64,000 bases of DNA from Alphaproteobacteria bacterium (GCA_021774625.1 JAJFIV010000027.1:336566-400565), one strand, 5' to 3'; numbered from the stretch's first letter, positions 16,825 to 26,007 are shown. Notes: generated from the letters alone by a model not told the origin. Translations and numbers: made by a program.

Positions 16825-19089
16825 TTAATCAGAAAGATCTTCCGCCAAAGTGGTCATTTGATCCATATGAGTGGCAATATCTGTCAGAATATTCGCCAGT
16901 ATATCAATCTGCTGGTTTGCTTCTTGCCAGTTGCGCTGTTCGATCGCCTCACGCACGCCCGGCAGGGTTTTGACGCCATAACCGGTATAAAATCCCGGCG
17001 CGTAGATATGGTGCACAAACCAGGGCCGGCGCGGCAGCCCCTCGGCCCGGATCATTTTTCTCTCCATCCTGTAAAGAAGCCGGTTCAGTTCGGCCTGCTG
17101 TCTTTTTGAGATATTCGCACCGCCCTCCGCGAGATTCTTCGCGGCTTCATCAAATGCCGCTGAACTTACCCGTAATTTTGCCAGGGCGTTTTCAAGCGCG
17201 GCAAAAGCAAGATGGGGGACCGGATCTTTCTCGATCCGCGGAACATACGCCTCGGAAGGATCGGCAACGGCCGCATAAATGCCGTCCCTTACCCGTTCAT
17301 TATGCTCCGCCGTTTCCTTGCGCATATTGTCCGCCAGGCCGGTCACCTGATCCAGATAGACCGCAACCGTCCGGGTAAAGGCTTCCGTGTCGAATGGCAG
17401 GATATCCGCATTGGCCAGCCGCAAGGTGGCGCGGCCTGCAACCTTGGCCAGCGCGGCCCCATACAGAAATCCGGGATCACCGAAACGGACATAATGGTCA
17501 TAACTATCATAGGCCGAATGATACTGACTGCCGCCCCCTTCGCCGCCAAACCCGATATTGAGCGACGCGATGCCCAGATGCTGCAAAAATCCGGAATAGT
17601 CCGAGCCGGACCCCAGAGCCGACAACGGATAGGCAATGCCGGCATCAAGGGCCTTTTTCTGTTCCTCACTGCCGATAAGACGTAACAGCTTGCGTCTGCG
17701 TTCGCCGACCGTGATTCCCTTATGCGGGTCCATCACGGCGTTAGCGATCTGGCCGAAAAAAGGTTCCAGCGTGTGGGATCCGCCGGCATTCAGAAACCCG
17801 CGCGACGTGCCGTCCGTGTTGATATAGGCAACAAGTTTGGCATCGAGTTCCCGGGCATGCTGCTCCACCCACTCAACAGAGCCGATCAGTCCGGGCTCTT
17901 CCGCGTCCCACCCGGCATAAAGGATGGTGCGGGCCGGACGATTGCCGGCTCTGGCAAGCTCGCCCACGATGCGGGCTTCCTCCATCAGGGCCACCATGCC
18001 GGAGACCGGATCGGCCGCCCCCGATACCCAGGCATCATGATGATTGCCGCGCATCACCCATTCGTCCGGATAGGTCTCCCCTTCCAGTTTGGCAATCACG
18101 TTATATGCCGGCGTTAATGTCCAGTCGAAGGCAAGTTTCAGGCGCACCCGCGCAGGGCCCGGCCCCACATGATAGGTGATGGGCAATGCGCCGCGCCAGC
18201 TGTCCGGCGCCACGGCCCCATCCAGTGCTTTCAAAAAGGGCAGGGCATCGTTATAGGAAATCGGCAGCACCGGAATCTTCAACAGACTTTCCGAGTCTTC
18301 GCGGCTGATCCGTTTGGCATTTTCGGTCGCGCCAACGCCCGGGGTGACCGGATCGCCGGGGCGCAGCGGAAGATCAATCACGGAGCCTCGCTGCACACTG
18401 TCCTGATTGCGATGACCGCCCTTCGGATAGGCGTCGCCCTGCGCATAACCGTCATCGGCAGGATCGGAATAGAGAATGACGCCCAGTGCGCCATGTTCCT
18501 GCGCCAGTTTCGGTTTGATGCCGCGCCAGGACCCGCCATAGCGGGCGATGACAATCTTGCCTTTAACATCAAGCCCGAGGCGTTCCAGTTCCTCATAATC
18601 CGCCGGAATGCCCTGGTTGACGTAAATCAGTTCCCCCGTGACATCGCCATCGGCGGAATAGGCATTGTACGGCGGCAGAGACCGGTCCGCCTGCTCCGAT
18701 GTCCGGTCTCCCTCAATGGCCGGCTCTACGAGCGCGGCGGTATAGGGTTCGGGCGAGAGCAATTGCAAAACGCGTTCCTTCGGCGTCGGGAACAGGATAT
18801 GAAAGGTCTCGATTTCCGCTTCATATCCCCAGGACCGAAAAGCTTCGGCCATGGCCTCGGCCGCTGTCTTTGTGCCGGGTGCGCCCAGGTGATGCGGCTC
18901 CGCCGTCAGGCGCTGCATCCACATATCGAGATTATCCGGATTAACCCGGCGGTCAAACTCCGCCTCAAGCGCCAGTTGATCCGCGCCCTCCTGTTCTGAA
19001 AAACCCAGCGGCGCCGGGCTGTCCCCCGCCGCTAGCGCGACCCCGCCGCACATAACGGCAATCGTAATAATTCCGGTGATTTTCTTCAT
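16825..19089 (-). CDS. Exported M28-family metallopeptidase (glutamate carboxypeptidase II-like)
   Basis: 754-residue protein with a signal peptide (cleavage near residue 20, after ALA) and the three-domain plan of the PSMA/NAALADase group: a split peptidase domain, an inserted PA domain (about 120-290, GVILYSDPADDGYAQGDAYP), and a C-terminal transferrin-receptor-like dimerisation domain (about 590-750). Co-catalytic zinc ligands are visible in NHHDAWVSGAADPVSG (His, Asp), WDAEEPGLIGS (catalytic Glu and ligand Glu), INTDGTS (Asp) and YHSAYDSYDHY (His). It should trim acidic or other peptides in the periplasm or outside. GGAGG precedes the ATG. It is the only gene between tRNA-Thr and the tRNA fragment. 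Confidence 0.92.
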   Translation of the reverse strand: MKKITGIITIAVMCGGVALAAGDSPAPLGFSEQEGADQLALEAEFDRRVNPDNLDMWMQRLTAEPHHLGAPGTKTAAEAMAEAFRSWGYEAEIETFHILFPTPKERVLQLLSPEPYTAALVEPAIEGDRTSEQADRSLPPYNAYSADGDVTGELIYVNQGIPADYEELERLGLDVKGKIVIARYGGSWRGIKPKLAQEHGALGVILYSDPADDGYAQGDAYPKGGHRNQDSVQRGSVIDLPLRPGDPVTPGVGATENAKRISREDSESLLKIPVLPISYNDALPFLKALDGAVAPDSWRGALPITYHVGPGPARVRLKLAFDWTLTPAYNVIAKLEGETYPDEWVMRGNHHDAWVSGAADPVSGMVALMEEARIVGELARAGNRPARTILYAGWDAEEPGLIGSVEWVEQHARELDAKLVAYINTDGTSRGFLNAGGSHTLEPFFGQIANAVMDPHKGITVGERRRKLLRLIGSEEQKKALDAGIAYPLSALGSGSDYSGFLQHLGIASLNIGFGGEGGGSQYHSAYDSYDHYVRFGDPGFLYGAALAKVAGRATLRLANADILPFDTEAFTRTVAVYLDQVTGLADNMRKETAEHNERVRDGIYAAVADPSEAYVPRIEKDPVPHLAFAALENALAKLRVSSAAFDEAAKNLAEGGANISKRQQAELNRLLYRMERKMIRAEGLPRRPWFVHHIYAPGFYTGYGVKTLPGVREAIEQRNWQEANQQIDILANILTDIATHMDQMTTLAEDLSD

Positions 19090-19198
19090 TTACACTGCCT
19101 CCAACAGCCTTATGCACAATTATCCTTATTGTTAACACCAATTGCCTCAAAAGAGGGAGCGTAAAATAGGCAAGCATGATCGGGATGGTGGAAGGGGC

Positions 19199-19274
19199 TG
19201 GTGCCGCCTGCGTGACTCGAACACGCGACCCCCGCATTACGAATGCGATGCTCTACCAGCTGAGCTAAGGCGGC
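19199..19274 (-). tRNA. tRNA-Thr (anticodon CGT)
   Basis: 76-nt gene transcribed leftward, with acceptor GCCGCCT pairing with AGGCGGC, discriminator A and encoded CCA at 19199-19201. The anticodon loop is TTCGTAA, giving CGT, which reads ACG threonine codons. The T arm is GCGTG-TTCGAGT-CACGC. The 3' end is the side facing the M28 peptidase gene, and a decayed copy of that 3' end is at 16757-16791. Confidence 0.96.
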
Positions 19275-19291
19275 CCTTTAAAAACGCGCGC

Positions 19292-19320
19292 ACCATACGC
19301 CCGAAGACGTTATTCCGCAA
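19292..19320 (-). promoter_or_regulatory. Candidate promoter of tRNA-Thr
   Basis: Reading the minus strand: TTGCGG (19315-19320), a 17-bp spacer, then TATGGT (19292-19297), about 17 nt upstream of the tRNA 5' end. It is followed by a GC-rich stretch resembling a stringent discriminator (GCGCGCG). It lies in the 57-bp gap after the hemY stop. Confidence 0.45.
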
Positions 19321-19331
19321 GAGGGGAATGG

Positions 19332-20726
19332 TCAGGTTTTGCCGCCCGCGTCATTCCTTACAGCCAGTGGGCCGGGCAGCAGAACAAGCGGGTCAGACGG
19401 CTTCAGAGCGGCAGTTTCCCGCTTCATGGCCACCGTATAAGGTGCTCCCCACTCAATGCGGTTAAAGTTTTGACAGGTTGGACAGATGGCCCGCCAGCCG
19501 TCATGCGGCGTGCCGCAATTTCCACATCGCCAGCCGGGCGGCGGCGGCGCTGTCTTTTCCGCCGTTCCCCAAGTCTCGGCCCTGGTCTCAGCTTCTTCGC
19601 CGCCCGCTGCCCGCTCCAGCCGGACGAGCAGGGCGTAAACCCGTTTATCCGGATGTCCCGCGGCCAATCTATCGAGGGCGTCGCGTGCCTCTTCATAATG
19701 CTCCGCTCTCAAAGCGGCCTCGGACAGGGTGATCAGGCTTTCCTCATGACCGGGGGCGCTTTCGATCAGCGCCTTGATCCGGCGAAGCTGCTCGGTCGGG
19801 GTTTCCATGGCGTCCAAAGCGGAATACGCGGCCGCCAGATCGGGATGCGGGCTTTTCTGCCAGGCTGTTTTGATAATTTTGGACGCTTTTCGCCGGTCGC
19901 CCCCGGCTTTTTGGAATTTCGCCGCCAGTAAGACCGCCGGGACAAAATCCGGCTGTTCTTTCAGCGCCTTCGCCACCAGTGAGGACGCCTCATCGCCCGC
20001 CCCGGATAGATCCGCCTCTAGGGCCTGCGAAAAATAAAGCGCCGCCCGGTCGCGGCTTGCCTGTTTTTTATCAAAGTTTCCGCTTTTTTCCAGTTTTGCC
20101 AGCCTTGTCAGGGCACCGGACCAGTCCTTATGCCGGATTTTGAGGCGGTAAAGACTTTCCAGCACCCACCGGCTGTCCGGCGCCAGCGTTTCCGCTTTTT
20201 CCGCCAATGCCAAAGCCTCCCGGAAGTCGCCCTGACTTTCCGCCTGATGAAAAAGACCCTTCACACCCAGCAGCGCGGCGTCGGGATCGGCCATCAGAGC
20301 GCGAAAATGGCCTTCGGCTGATGCTTTATCCCCGGCCTCGGTCGCCACCTGTGCGGCGATCACATGGGTAAAAGCCTGCGGCGGTAAAAGCCGGAGCGCC
20401 TGGCTGGTCAGTTTTTGCGCCTTCGCCTTGTCGCCTGCGGCCAGCGCCACGACCGCTTTGTTGAGAAAGGAGAAACCCTGGCGCTGGCGGCGCAGTTCCC
20501 TTTGCGGGCCCCAAAAGGGAACGCCGCGGACCAGCCAGTTCCACAGCATGTGCAAGATATAGCCGGCCACGCCCAACAGCCCGGTCAGGACGGCCAAAGC
20601 GAAGAACGAAGTATCGATCCGGTAATCGAGCCAGCGGATGGTGACCGCGCCCGCATGATCGGCAAACCAGGCGATGCCGAGGGCCGCGGCAAGCAGCAGT
20701 CCGAAAATGACAAAAAGCCGGATCAT
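19332..20726 (-). CDS. hemY: HemY-family TPR membrane protein
   Basis: 464-residue inner-membrane protein. Two N-terminal membrane segments (about 3-20 and 40-62, around WLDYRIDTSFF) match the HemY N-terminal domain. A periplasmic or cytosolic TPR region follows (QKLTSQALRLLPPQAF, LAEKAETLAPDSRWVLESLY). Near the C-terminus a four-cysteine zinc-ribbon/rubredoxin-like motif, CGNCGTPHDGW then CPTC, is present. HemY of this type is encoded with haem genes, but its function is not settled and it is not the protoporphyrinogen oxidase called HemY in Bacillus. The start overlaps the alpha-Mic60 stop by 4 bp. Confidence 0.9.
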   Translation of the reverse strand: MIRLFVIFGLLLAAALGIAWFADHAGAVTIRWLDYRIDTSFFALAVLTGLLGVAGYILHMLWNWLVRGVPFWGPQRELRRQRQGFSFLNKAVVALAAGDKAKAQKLTSQALRLLPPQAFTHVIAAQVATEAGDKASAEGHFRALMADPDAALLGVKGLFHQAESQGDFREALALAEKAETLAPDSRWVLESLYRLKIRHKDWSGALTRLAKLEKSGNFDKKQASRDRAALYFSQALEADLSGAGDEASSLVAKALKEQPDFVPAVLLAAKFQKAGGDRRKASKIIKTAWQKSPHPDLAAAYSALDAMETPTEQLRRIKALIESAPGHEESLITLSEAALRAEHYEEARDALDRLAAGHPDKRVYALLVRLERAAGGEEAETRAETWGTAEKTAPPPPGWRCGNCGTPHDGWRAICPTCQNFNRIEWGAPYTVAMKRETAALKPSDPLVLLPGPLAVRNDAGGKT

Positions 20727-21799
20727 TCCTGCACTGCGCCCTTTTCAACCTGCCGCCATAATGCAGCGAGCGCCTGTTCCGCCTGCAGGCGCATCCCGGC
20801 ATCTTCCAGCCATTGCCGCATGGCCGCTTTGTTTTTTTCCGGTAAAGCAGCGAGTTCCGTCAGCGCCGCGGCGAGATCACCTTTCTGAAGGTGGATTTCC
20901 GCCCGTGACAAAATGGCTTCCGGGTCTCCGCCTTCGATGTCGCCCACCCGGCGGACGGTCACCACACCCTTAAGCCGGGAAAAGGTGCGGGAAAGCCAGC
21001 CAGTGTCTGAATTATTTTCCGCGATCAGTGCGGAGCGGGCGGCCGCCGGATATCGGTCCAGCAGCGTGTCTATCGCCGGAACCCCCGTTGGCGCATGATT
21101 TTCCAGGATGGAGAAATCAGTCCTGTCCGTTTCGCCGAATGTGCGGATCGTATTCAGTTCGGCCGAAAACGGCTCGCCCTTTTCCAGCCGCCGTTCAAGG
21201 GCCGACAGGGCAAGCGCAAACTGGCCCTGTTGCCAATCGCTTCTTCGCGACGCCTCGATCAGGGCGAGCCGGGCTTCAAGCCGGCCGATGATTTCCGAAT
21301 CCGGCCCGGCCACCGGCGCCGATTCGGCGGAAGCGATTGCGGCGATCCGCTGGTCAAATTCCGCCAGTTTCGCGTCAACTGCCGTCAGATCCGCTGGCCC
21401 GGAAGGGGCGGGTGTGGTTTCCAGGGCGTCAAGACGTGCGGCGATCCCTGCAATATCAGCTGAGACGTCTTGCGCGCCGGATGCTGACCCAATAACGTCA
21501 AGAGTCTGCTCAATTTGAACCAGCCTCTGTTCCAGCCGGTCAATGCGGCCGGTATCGATGGCGGGCGCCGCCGGCTCCTTTTCCTGTTTCGGGAATAGAC
21601 CGGGGGCGATCCTGTAAAGGCCGGTTTCAGCCCATGGCGCGGTAAAAATCCCGGCGACGAAAATCAACAGAATTCCAGCCACGACCCAGGGCAGGCGGGT
21701 CGCGGTTTTGGCCCCCGCACTCTCCGCGCCGGCGGTTTCCTGGCGGCGCTCGGTAAACTCCCCCTCAATAATATCCGGTTCGTTATTTTTGTCGCTCAC
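20723..21799 (-). CDS. Mitofilin/Mic60-family inner-membrane protein (COG4223)
   Basis: 358-residue protein with a cytosolic N-terminal tail (1-36), one membrane helix (about 37-56, VVAGILLIFVAGIFTAPWA), an extended coiled coil (about 80-150) and a conserved C-terminal helical region (about 215-350) corresponding to the mitofilin signature. Alphaproteobacterial homologues are the bacterial counterparts of mitochondrial Mic60, which shapes cristae junctions, and they are known to cluster with hem genes. Here it sits between hemD and hemY. It is expected to sit in the inner membrane with its bulk in the periplasm, possibly contacting outer-membrane BamA-type proteins. The role in this organism is inferred. 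Confidence 0.85.
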   Translation of the reverse strand: MSDKNNEPDIIEGEFTERRQETAGAESAGAKTATRLPWVVAGILLIFVAGIFTAPWAETGLYRIAPGLFPKQEKEPAAPAIDTGRIDRLEQRLVQIEQTLDVIGSASGAQDVSADIAGIAARLDALETTPAPSGPADLTAVDAKLAEFDQRIAAIASAESAPVAGPDSEIIGRLEARLALIEASRRSDWQQGQFALALSALERRLEKGEPFSAELNTIRTFGETDRTDFSILENHAPTGVPAIDTLLDRYPAAARSALIAENNSDTGWLSRTFSRLKGVVTVRRVGDIEGGDPEAILSRAEIHLQKGDLAAALTELAALPEKNKAAMRQWLEDAGMRLQAEQALAALWRQVEKGAVQE

Positions 21800-21810
21800 G
21801 TCTGGATCCT

Positions 21811-22530
21811 TTATAGCGCCGGGGTCAGTTTTTTCATCGCCTGTAAAAGGTGGCGCTCTGTGGGTAACTTTGCAAGCACTATCCGCCGCCAGGAAAGGCG
21901 CGACGCTTCCTTCTTAACGGCTTCGCTGAGACAAACTGCAAAGACCCCGGCCATATGCGCACTCAGCCCCTCCGCTTCCGCCAGTTCAGCAAAAATTTTT
22001 GCCGTGCGCGGTGAATAAAAAAGGACGGCGTCATATTCTCCCTGTTTTATTCTGTCTGCGATGGTGGAGGGAAAGGCGGCGACCCGTTCCGCTTCATAGG
22101 CGGTGACGCGTTCGACCCGGTAGCCATCCGCAGCCAGTCTTTCCGCCAAATTGCCAGCGATATGGCGGCCCGCAAAGTGCACCAGGGTTGCGCCTGCAGG
22201 TGGCGGCCGATTACGGATTAATTCATAGAGGCGGTCTGCATTCCCCCCCGCAATCCTGACATCAGAAAAGCCGGCGGATTTGGCAGCGTCCGCTGTGGCA
22301 TCGCCAACGCAATAGGCCGGAAGCCCGCGGTCAATGGTCAGCTTTTCCGCAGCTTTCACCCCGTTCGCGCTGGTAAATATCAGACCCTGCCACCTGCCGC
22401 CCTGAAAATCCCGCAGCGGCAGAAAGCGGATCTCCATCATGGGCGCCACATCCGTATAATGGCCGTTTCGCACCAGTTTTTCGCGGGTAGCCGCGGCTTG
22501 CGGCTGAGGACGGGTGATAAGGATCCTCAT
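21811..22530 (-). CDS. hemD: Uroporphyrinogen-III synthase
   Basis: 239-residue HemD that cyclises hydroxymethylbilane to uroporphyrinogen III in the cytosol. The family is poorly conserved, but the N-terminal MRILITRPQPQAAATREKL, FTSANGVKAAEKL and the later DAVLFYSPRTAKIFAELAE blocks fit well, as does the two-lobe length. It follows hemC by 3 bp and precedes alpha-Mic60 by 11 bp, so hemC-hemD-mic60-hemY form one operon. Confidence 0.92.
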   Translation of the reverse strand: MRILITRPQPQAAATREKLVRNGHYTDVAPMMEIRFLPLRDFQGGRWQGLIFTSANGVKAAEKLTIDRGLPAYCVGDATADAAKSAGFSDVRIAGGNADRLYELIRNRPPPAGATLVHFAGRHIAGNLAERLAADGYRVERVTAYEAERVAAFPSTIADRIKQGEYDAVLFYSPRTAKIFAELAEAEGLSAHMAGVFAVCLSEAVKKEASRLSWRRIVLAKLPTERHLLQAMKKLTPAL

Positions 22531-22533
22531 GAT

Positions 22534-23475
22534 CTATCCAAAATAGGCCTCTAGTTCTTTGAAAAAAGTCGGGCCGGCCAATTCCCGTAATTTTTCACCC
22601 AGTTCTGTTCCCAGCGCCGCCGCCTGCCCGGCAGAACCCGTCTTTTCGCCCCTGTAACATTGCTGTCCGTCCGGGCTGAAAATCGCCGCGCGCATGGAAA
22701 GTCTGCCGCTCTCCAGCTCGGCCAGTGCCGCGATAGGCGTGCGGCAGGAACCATCCAGGGCTGCCAGCAGCGCCCGTTCCGCCATAACACACTGCCGGGT
22801 GTCGGGATGATCAAGGAGCGCCAGCAATCGGGCGAGCGCCTCATCCTCCTCCCTGATTTCAATACAGATGGCCCCCTGAGCCGGCGCGGGCAGCATTTCA
22901 TCCGTCGAAAGCACATGAAAATTCCCGATGTCCTTTTCAAGGCGCTTCAGACCCGCCAGGGCCAGAAGGGTGGCGTCACACACACCGTCACGAATCTTGC
23001 CGAGCCGGGTATCCACATTGCCGCGAAAGTCAATCACGGCAAGGTCCGGCCGGTTGCTCAATATCTGCGCTTTCCGCCGCAGGGACGAGGTGCCGATAAC
23101 CGCGCCTTCTGAAAGCTGATCAAGAGAAGCGCCGTTATTGGATATCAGCACGTCTCTAGGGTCTTCCCGTTCCGGAAAAGCCGTGAGCGCCAGACCCGGC
23201 GGCAGGGCGGTCGGCATATCTTTCGCCGAATGAACGGCAAGATCAATTTCGCCGGCCAGCAGCGCCTCCTCAATCTCCTTGGTGAACAGCCCCTTGCCGC
23301 CCGCTTCCATCAGAGGCCGGTCCTGAATGCGATCCCCCGAGGTTTTAAAAGTTACGATTTCGACCCGGTCCGCTTCCAGATGGCCGTCAGCCGCCAGAAG
23401 CCGGGCTTTTACCTCCCGGGCCTGAACCATAGCGAGAGGGCTGCCGCGGGTGCCGATTTTGAGGATTTCTTGCAC
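22534..23475 (-). CDS. hemC: Hydroxymethylbilane synthase (porphobilinogen deaminase)
   Basis: 313-residue enzyme that links four porphobilinogens into hydroxymethylbilane. Visible motifs are KIGTRGSPLAMVQA at the N-terminus, TSSLRRKAQILSNRPDL and DFRGNVDTRLGKI, and the dipyrromethane-anchoring Cys in LDGSCRTPIAALAE. The GTG at 23475 is preferred because it gives the family's usual length. The frame is open to 23634 but would then overlap the divergent tsaD gene and add ~53 atypical residues. The divergent gap to tsaD is only 62 bp and must hold both promoters. Confidence 0.93.
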   Translation of the reverse strand: MQEILKIGTRGSPLAMVQAREVKARLLAADGHLEADRVEIVTFKTSGDRIQDRPLMEAGGKGLFTKEIEEALLAGEIDLAVHSAKDMPTALPPGLALTAFPEREDPRDVLISNNGASLDQLSEGAVIGTSSLRRKAQILSNRPDLAVIDFRGNVDTRLGKIRDGVCDATLLALAGLKRLEKDIGNFHVLSTDEMLPAPAQGAICIEIREEDEALARLLALLDHPDTRQCVMAERALLAALDGSCRTPIAALAELESGRLSMRAAIFSPDGQQCYRGEKTGSAGQAAALGTELGEKLRELAGPTFFKELEAYFG

Positions 23476-23537
23476 TAGCCGTTTCCAAATGTCACGGGTC
23501 TGTTTATAGAGACGATTACGGATCTGCCCAATGAAAA

Positions 23538-24638
23538 ATGATCGCCATGTCCCATAAGAAGGAAAATTATAAACGCCCCCTGGTTCTGGGGGTCGAGACC
23601 AGCTGCGATGAAACGGCGGCCGCCATTGTCGCATCCGACAAGACTATTCTGGCCAATCGGGTGCTGAGCCAGATTGAAGAGCACAGACCTTACGGCGGTG
23701 TGGTGCCGGAAATCGCCGCCCGCAGCCATATCGATCACCTGCCCCGCCTGATTGAAGAAGCCCTGCAGGATGCCGGCCTTGCGATAGAGGATATTGACGC
23801 CATCGCCGCAACCACCGGACCGGGTTTGATCGGCGGCCTGCTGGTGGGGGTCACCATGGCGAAGGCCATGGCGTTCGCCGCAGAAAAACCGTTCCTGGCC
23901 ATCAATCATCTGGAAGGGCATGCCCTGTCGGCGCGCCTGACCGATGATCTGGATTTTCCCTATCTGCTGCTGCTGGTGTCCGGCGGACATTGCCAGTTAT
24001 TGGCGGTCTCAAAGCCGGGCCGGTATAAACGGCTCGGCACCACCATCGATGACGCCATTGGGGAAGCCTTTGACAAGGCGGCAAAATTACTGGGGCTCGG
24101 CTATCCCGGCGGGCCGGCCATTGAAAAGGCGGCGAAGGAAGGCGAGGCAGCCCGGTTCCCGCTGCCGCGCCCGCTTTTGGGAACAGCTCATTGTAATTTC
24201 AGCTTTTCCGGCCTTAAAACGGCCCTGATGCGGTCTTTTGAAAAAACCGGGCCGGACGACATTCCGCACCTTGCCGCCGCCTTTCAGGCCGCCATTGGCG
24301 ACTGTCTGGTAGACCGCACGGAGCGGGCGATGACGGCCTATGAGGCTTCCAAGGAGGATATGGCGACCCACAGAACCCTTGTGGTCGCCGGCGGGGTTGC
24401 CGCCAATGAATATTTAAGAAGTCGGCTAAGAGAACTTTGTGAAGAAAAAGAATATACCCTTTCCGTCCCCCCCGGATGGCTCTGCGCCGACAATGCGGCG
24501 ATGATTGCCTGGGCCGGGGTTGAGCGCCTGCGGACGGGCTTCCCGTCTGATCCCGATAGCGCCCCCCGCGCCCGCTGGCCGCTGGATGAAAGTTCCAGGC
24601 CGGTTTATGGATCGGGCCGCAAAGGGGCCAAAGCCTAA
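23538..24638 (+). CDS. tsaD: tRNA N6-adenosine threonylcarbamoyltransferase TsaD
   Basis: 366-residue ASKHA-fold enzyme that transfers threonylcarbamoyl to A37 of ANN-decoding tRNAs. Metal-binding [11 protein letters not shown] and the nucleotide-binding [26 protein letters not shown] and [15 protein letters not shown] are all present. The ATG at 23538 is used; an ATG at 23547 (MSHKKENYK) is just as likely. The frame is slightly long at the C-terminus, which is usual in Alphaproteobacteria. It is divergent from hemC and followed by gpsA, a common arrangement in the class. Confidence 0.95.
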   Translation: MIAMSHKKENYKRPLVLGVETSCDETAAAIVASDKTILANRVLSQIEEHRPYGGVVPEIAARSHIDHLPRLIEEALQDAGLAIEDIDAIAATTGPGLIGGLLVGVTMAKAMAFAAEKPFLAINHLEGHALSARLTDDLDFPYLLLLVSGGHCQLLAVSKPGRYKRLGTTIDDAIGEAFDKAAKLLGLGYPGGPAIEKAAKEGEAARFPLPRPLLGTAHCNFSFSGLKTALMRSFEKTGPDDIPHLAAAFQAAIGDCLVDRTERAMTAYEASKEDMATHRTLVVAGGVAANEYLRSRLRELCEEKEYTLSVPPGWLCADNAAMIAWAGVERLRTGFPSDPDSAPRARWPLDESSRPVYGSGRKGAKA

Positions 24639-24699
24639 TTGGGAGTTGCATCCTATAGACGAAACCGTAAACTCCCGGGATAAGTAGCGGAGCATAGAT

Positions 24700-25692
24700 G
24701 TGAAATCAGTGGGCGTGATCGGCGGCGGCGCATGGGGAACGGCCCTGGCAATAGTTGCCGTGCGGGCCGGGCTCGATACTTTACTGTGGGCGCACGAAGC
24801 CGAAACCATCGCCGCGATAAATGAGCACCACGAAAACAGGGGCTTTCTTCCCGGCGTCCCCCTCGATTCGGCTCTTCGGGCGACAGATGATTTCGCCATG
24901 CTGGCGGATCTGGACTTTTTGCTGCTGGTTTGTCCGGCGCAGCATTTAAGGGCCACTTCCCGCGCTTTGAGCGATTATATTCCGACCGACCGGCCGGTTG
25001 TTATTTGCGCCAAGGGAATCGAGCAGGAAAGTGGCTCGCTGATGTCGGATGTGCTGGCGGAAACCATGCCGGTCAATCCAATCGCAATTTTGTCCGGACC
25101 AACTTTTGCCATTGAGGTCGCCCGGGGGGCGCCATCCGCCGTCACTCTGGCCTGTGAAAGCGATGTGATTGGCGAACAGATTGTCCGCGCCATCGGGCAG
25201 GCGACCTTCCGCCCTTACTGGTCCGACGATATTATCGGCGCCCAGATTGGCGGCGCGGTTAAAAATGTGCTCGCCATCGCGTCCGGGATTGTGGCCGGCA
25301 AAAAACTTGGCCGGAACGCGCGGGCCGCCCTGATCACCCGCGGCATGGCGGAGATGATCCGTTTCGGACTGGCCAAAGGCGCCGAGAAGGAAACCCTGAT
25401 GGGCCTTTCGGGCCTGGGCGATCTGATCCTGACCTGTTCCAGCACGACATCGCGCAATATGTCGCTGGGCAAGGCCATCGGCGAGGGAGCGCCGCTGCAC
25501 GAGATTCTGGGCAGCCGCAACAGTGTGTCCGAGGGCGTTTACACGGCCAGTGTTGTTCATAAGATTGCCACCGATCTCGGGATTGATCTGCCAATTTCCT
25601 CTGCGGTTCATCATATTCTCAATGAAGGCGCCGATGTCGGCAATGTCATTGAAATCCTTTTGAACCGCCCCTTCACCAAGGAGACGCTGTGA
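24700..25692 (+). CDS. gpsA: Glycerol-3-phosphate dehydrogenase [NAD(P)+]
   Basis: 330-residue GpsA making sn-glycerol 3-phosphate from dihydroxyacetone phosphate for phospholipid synthesis. The N-terminal dinucleotide motif is VGVIGGGAWGTALA, the catalytic lysine is in IGGAVKNVLAIASGI, and LMGLSGLGDLILTCSS is the family signature. The start is GTG at 24700, where the upstream ATG in another frame meets an immediate stop. The TGA shares its last base with the yciI-like ATG, so the genes are coupled. Confidence 0.95.
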   Translation: MKSVGVIGGGAWGTALAIVAVRAGLDTLLWAHEAETIAAINEHHENRGFLPGVPLDSALRATDDFAMLADLDFLLLVCPAQHLRATSRALSDYIPTDRPVVICAKGIEQESGSLMSDVLAETMPVNPIAILSGPTFAIEVARGAPSAVTLACESDVIGEQIVRAIGQATFRPYWSDDIIGAQIGGAVKNVLAIASGIVAGKKLGRNARAALITRGMAEMIRFGLAKGAEKETLMGLSGLGDLILTCSSTTSRNMSLGKAIGEGAPLHEILGSRNSVSEGVYTASVVHKIATDLGIDLPISSAVHHILNEGADVGNVIEILLNRPFTKETL

Positions 25693-26003
25693 TGTTGTAT
25701 GCGATCAATTGCACGGACCGCGCCGATGGCAAGACCCTCCGCGCCGTCACCCGCGCGGCCCATCTCGATTATGTAAAAAGCGCCGGGCAGCGGCTGATTT
25801 TTGCCGGTCCTTATCTGTCGGATGCGGAAAAGCCGGAGCCGGTGGGAAGCCTGATCGTGATCAAGGCGGAAAGTCTGGCGGCGGCCCGGCTTTTCGCGCA
25901 AAATGACCCCTATGCCCGGGCTGGCCTGTTTGACGCGGTGGATGTCAAACCCCTCAAGCCGGTGCTTGGCCCGTGGGCGGACGCAATTTCAGAGGAACAG
26001 TAA
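25692..26003 (+). CDS. YciI-family protein
   Basis: 103-residue ferredoxin-like fold protein of the YciI family, with the expected MLYAINCTDRADG start, the His/Asp pair in TRAAHLDYVKSAG and the RLIFAGPYLSD strand. YciI proteins are small putative enzymes, some dehalogenase-like; the activity here is unknown. The ATG at 25692 shares one base with the gpsA stop; a GTG at 25689 is also in frame. Position between gpsA and the EVE gene is conserved in the class. Confidence 0.88.
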   Translation: MLYAINCTDRADGKTLRAVTRAAHLDYVKSAGQRLIFAGPYLSDAEKPEPVGSLIVIKAESLAAARLFAQNDPYARAGLFDAVDVKPLKPVLGPWADAISEEQ

Positions 26004-26007
26004 GAAC

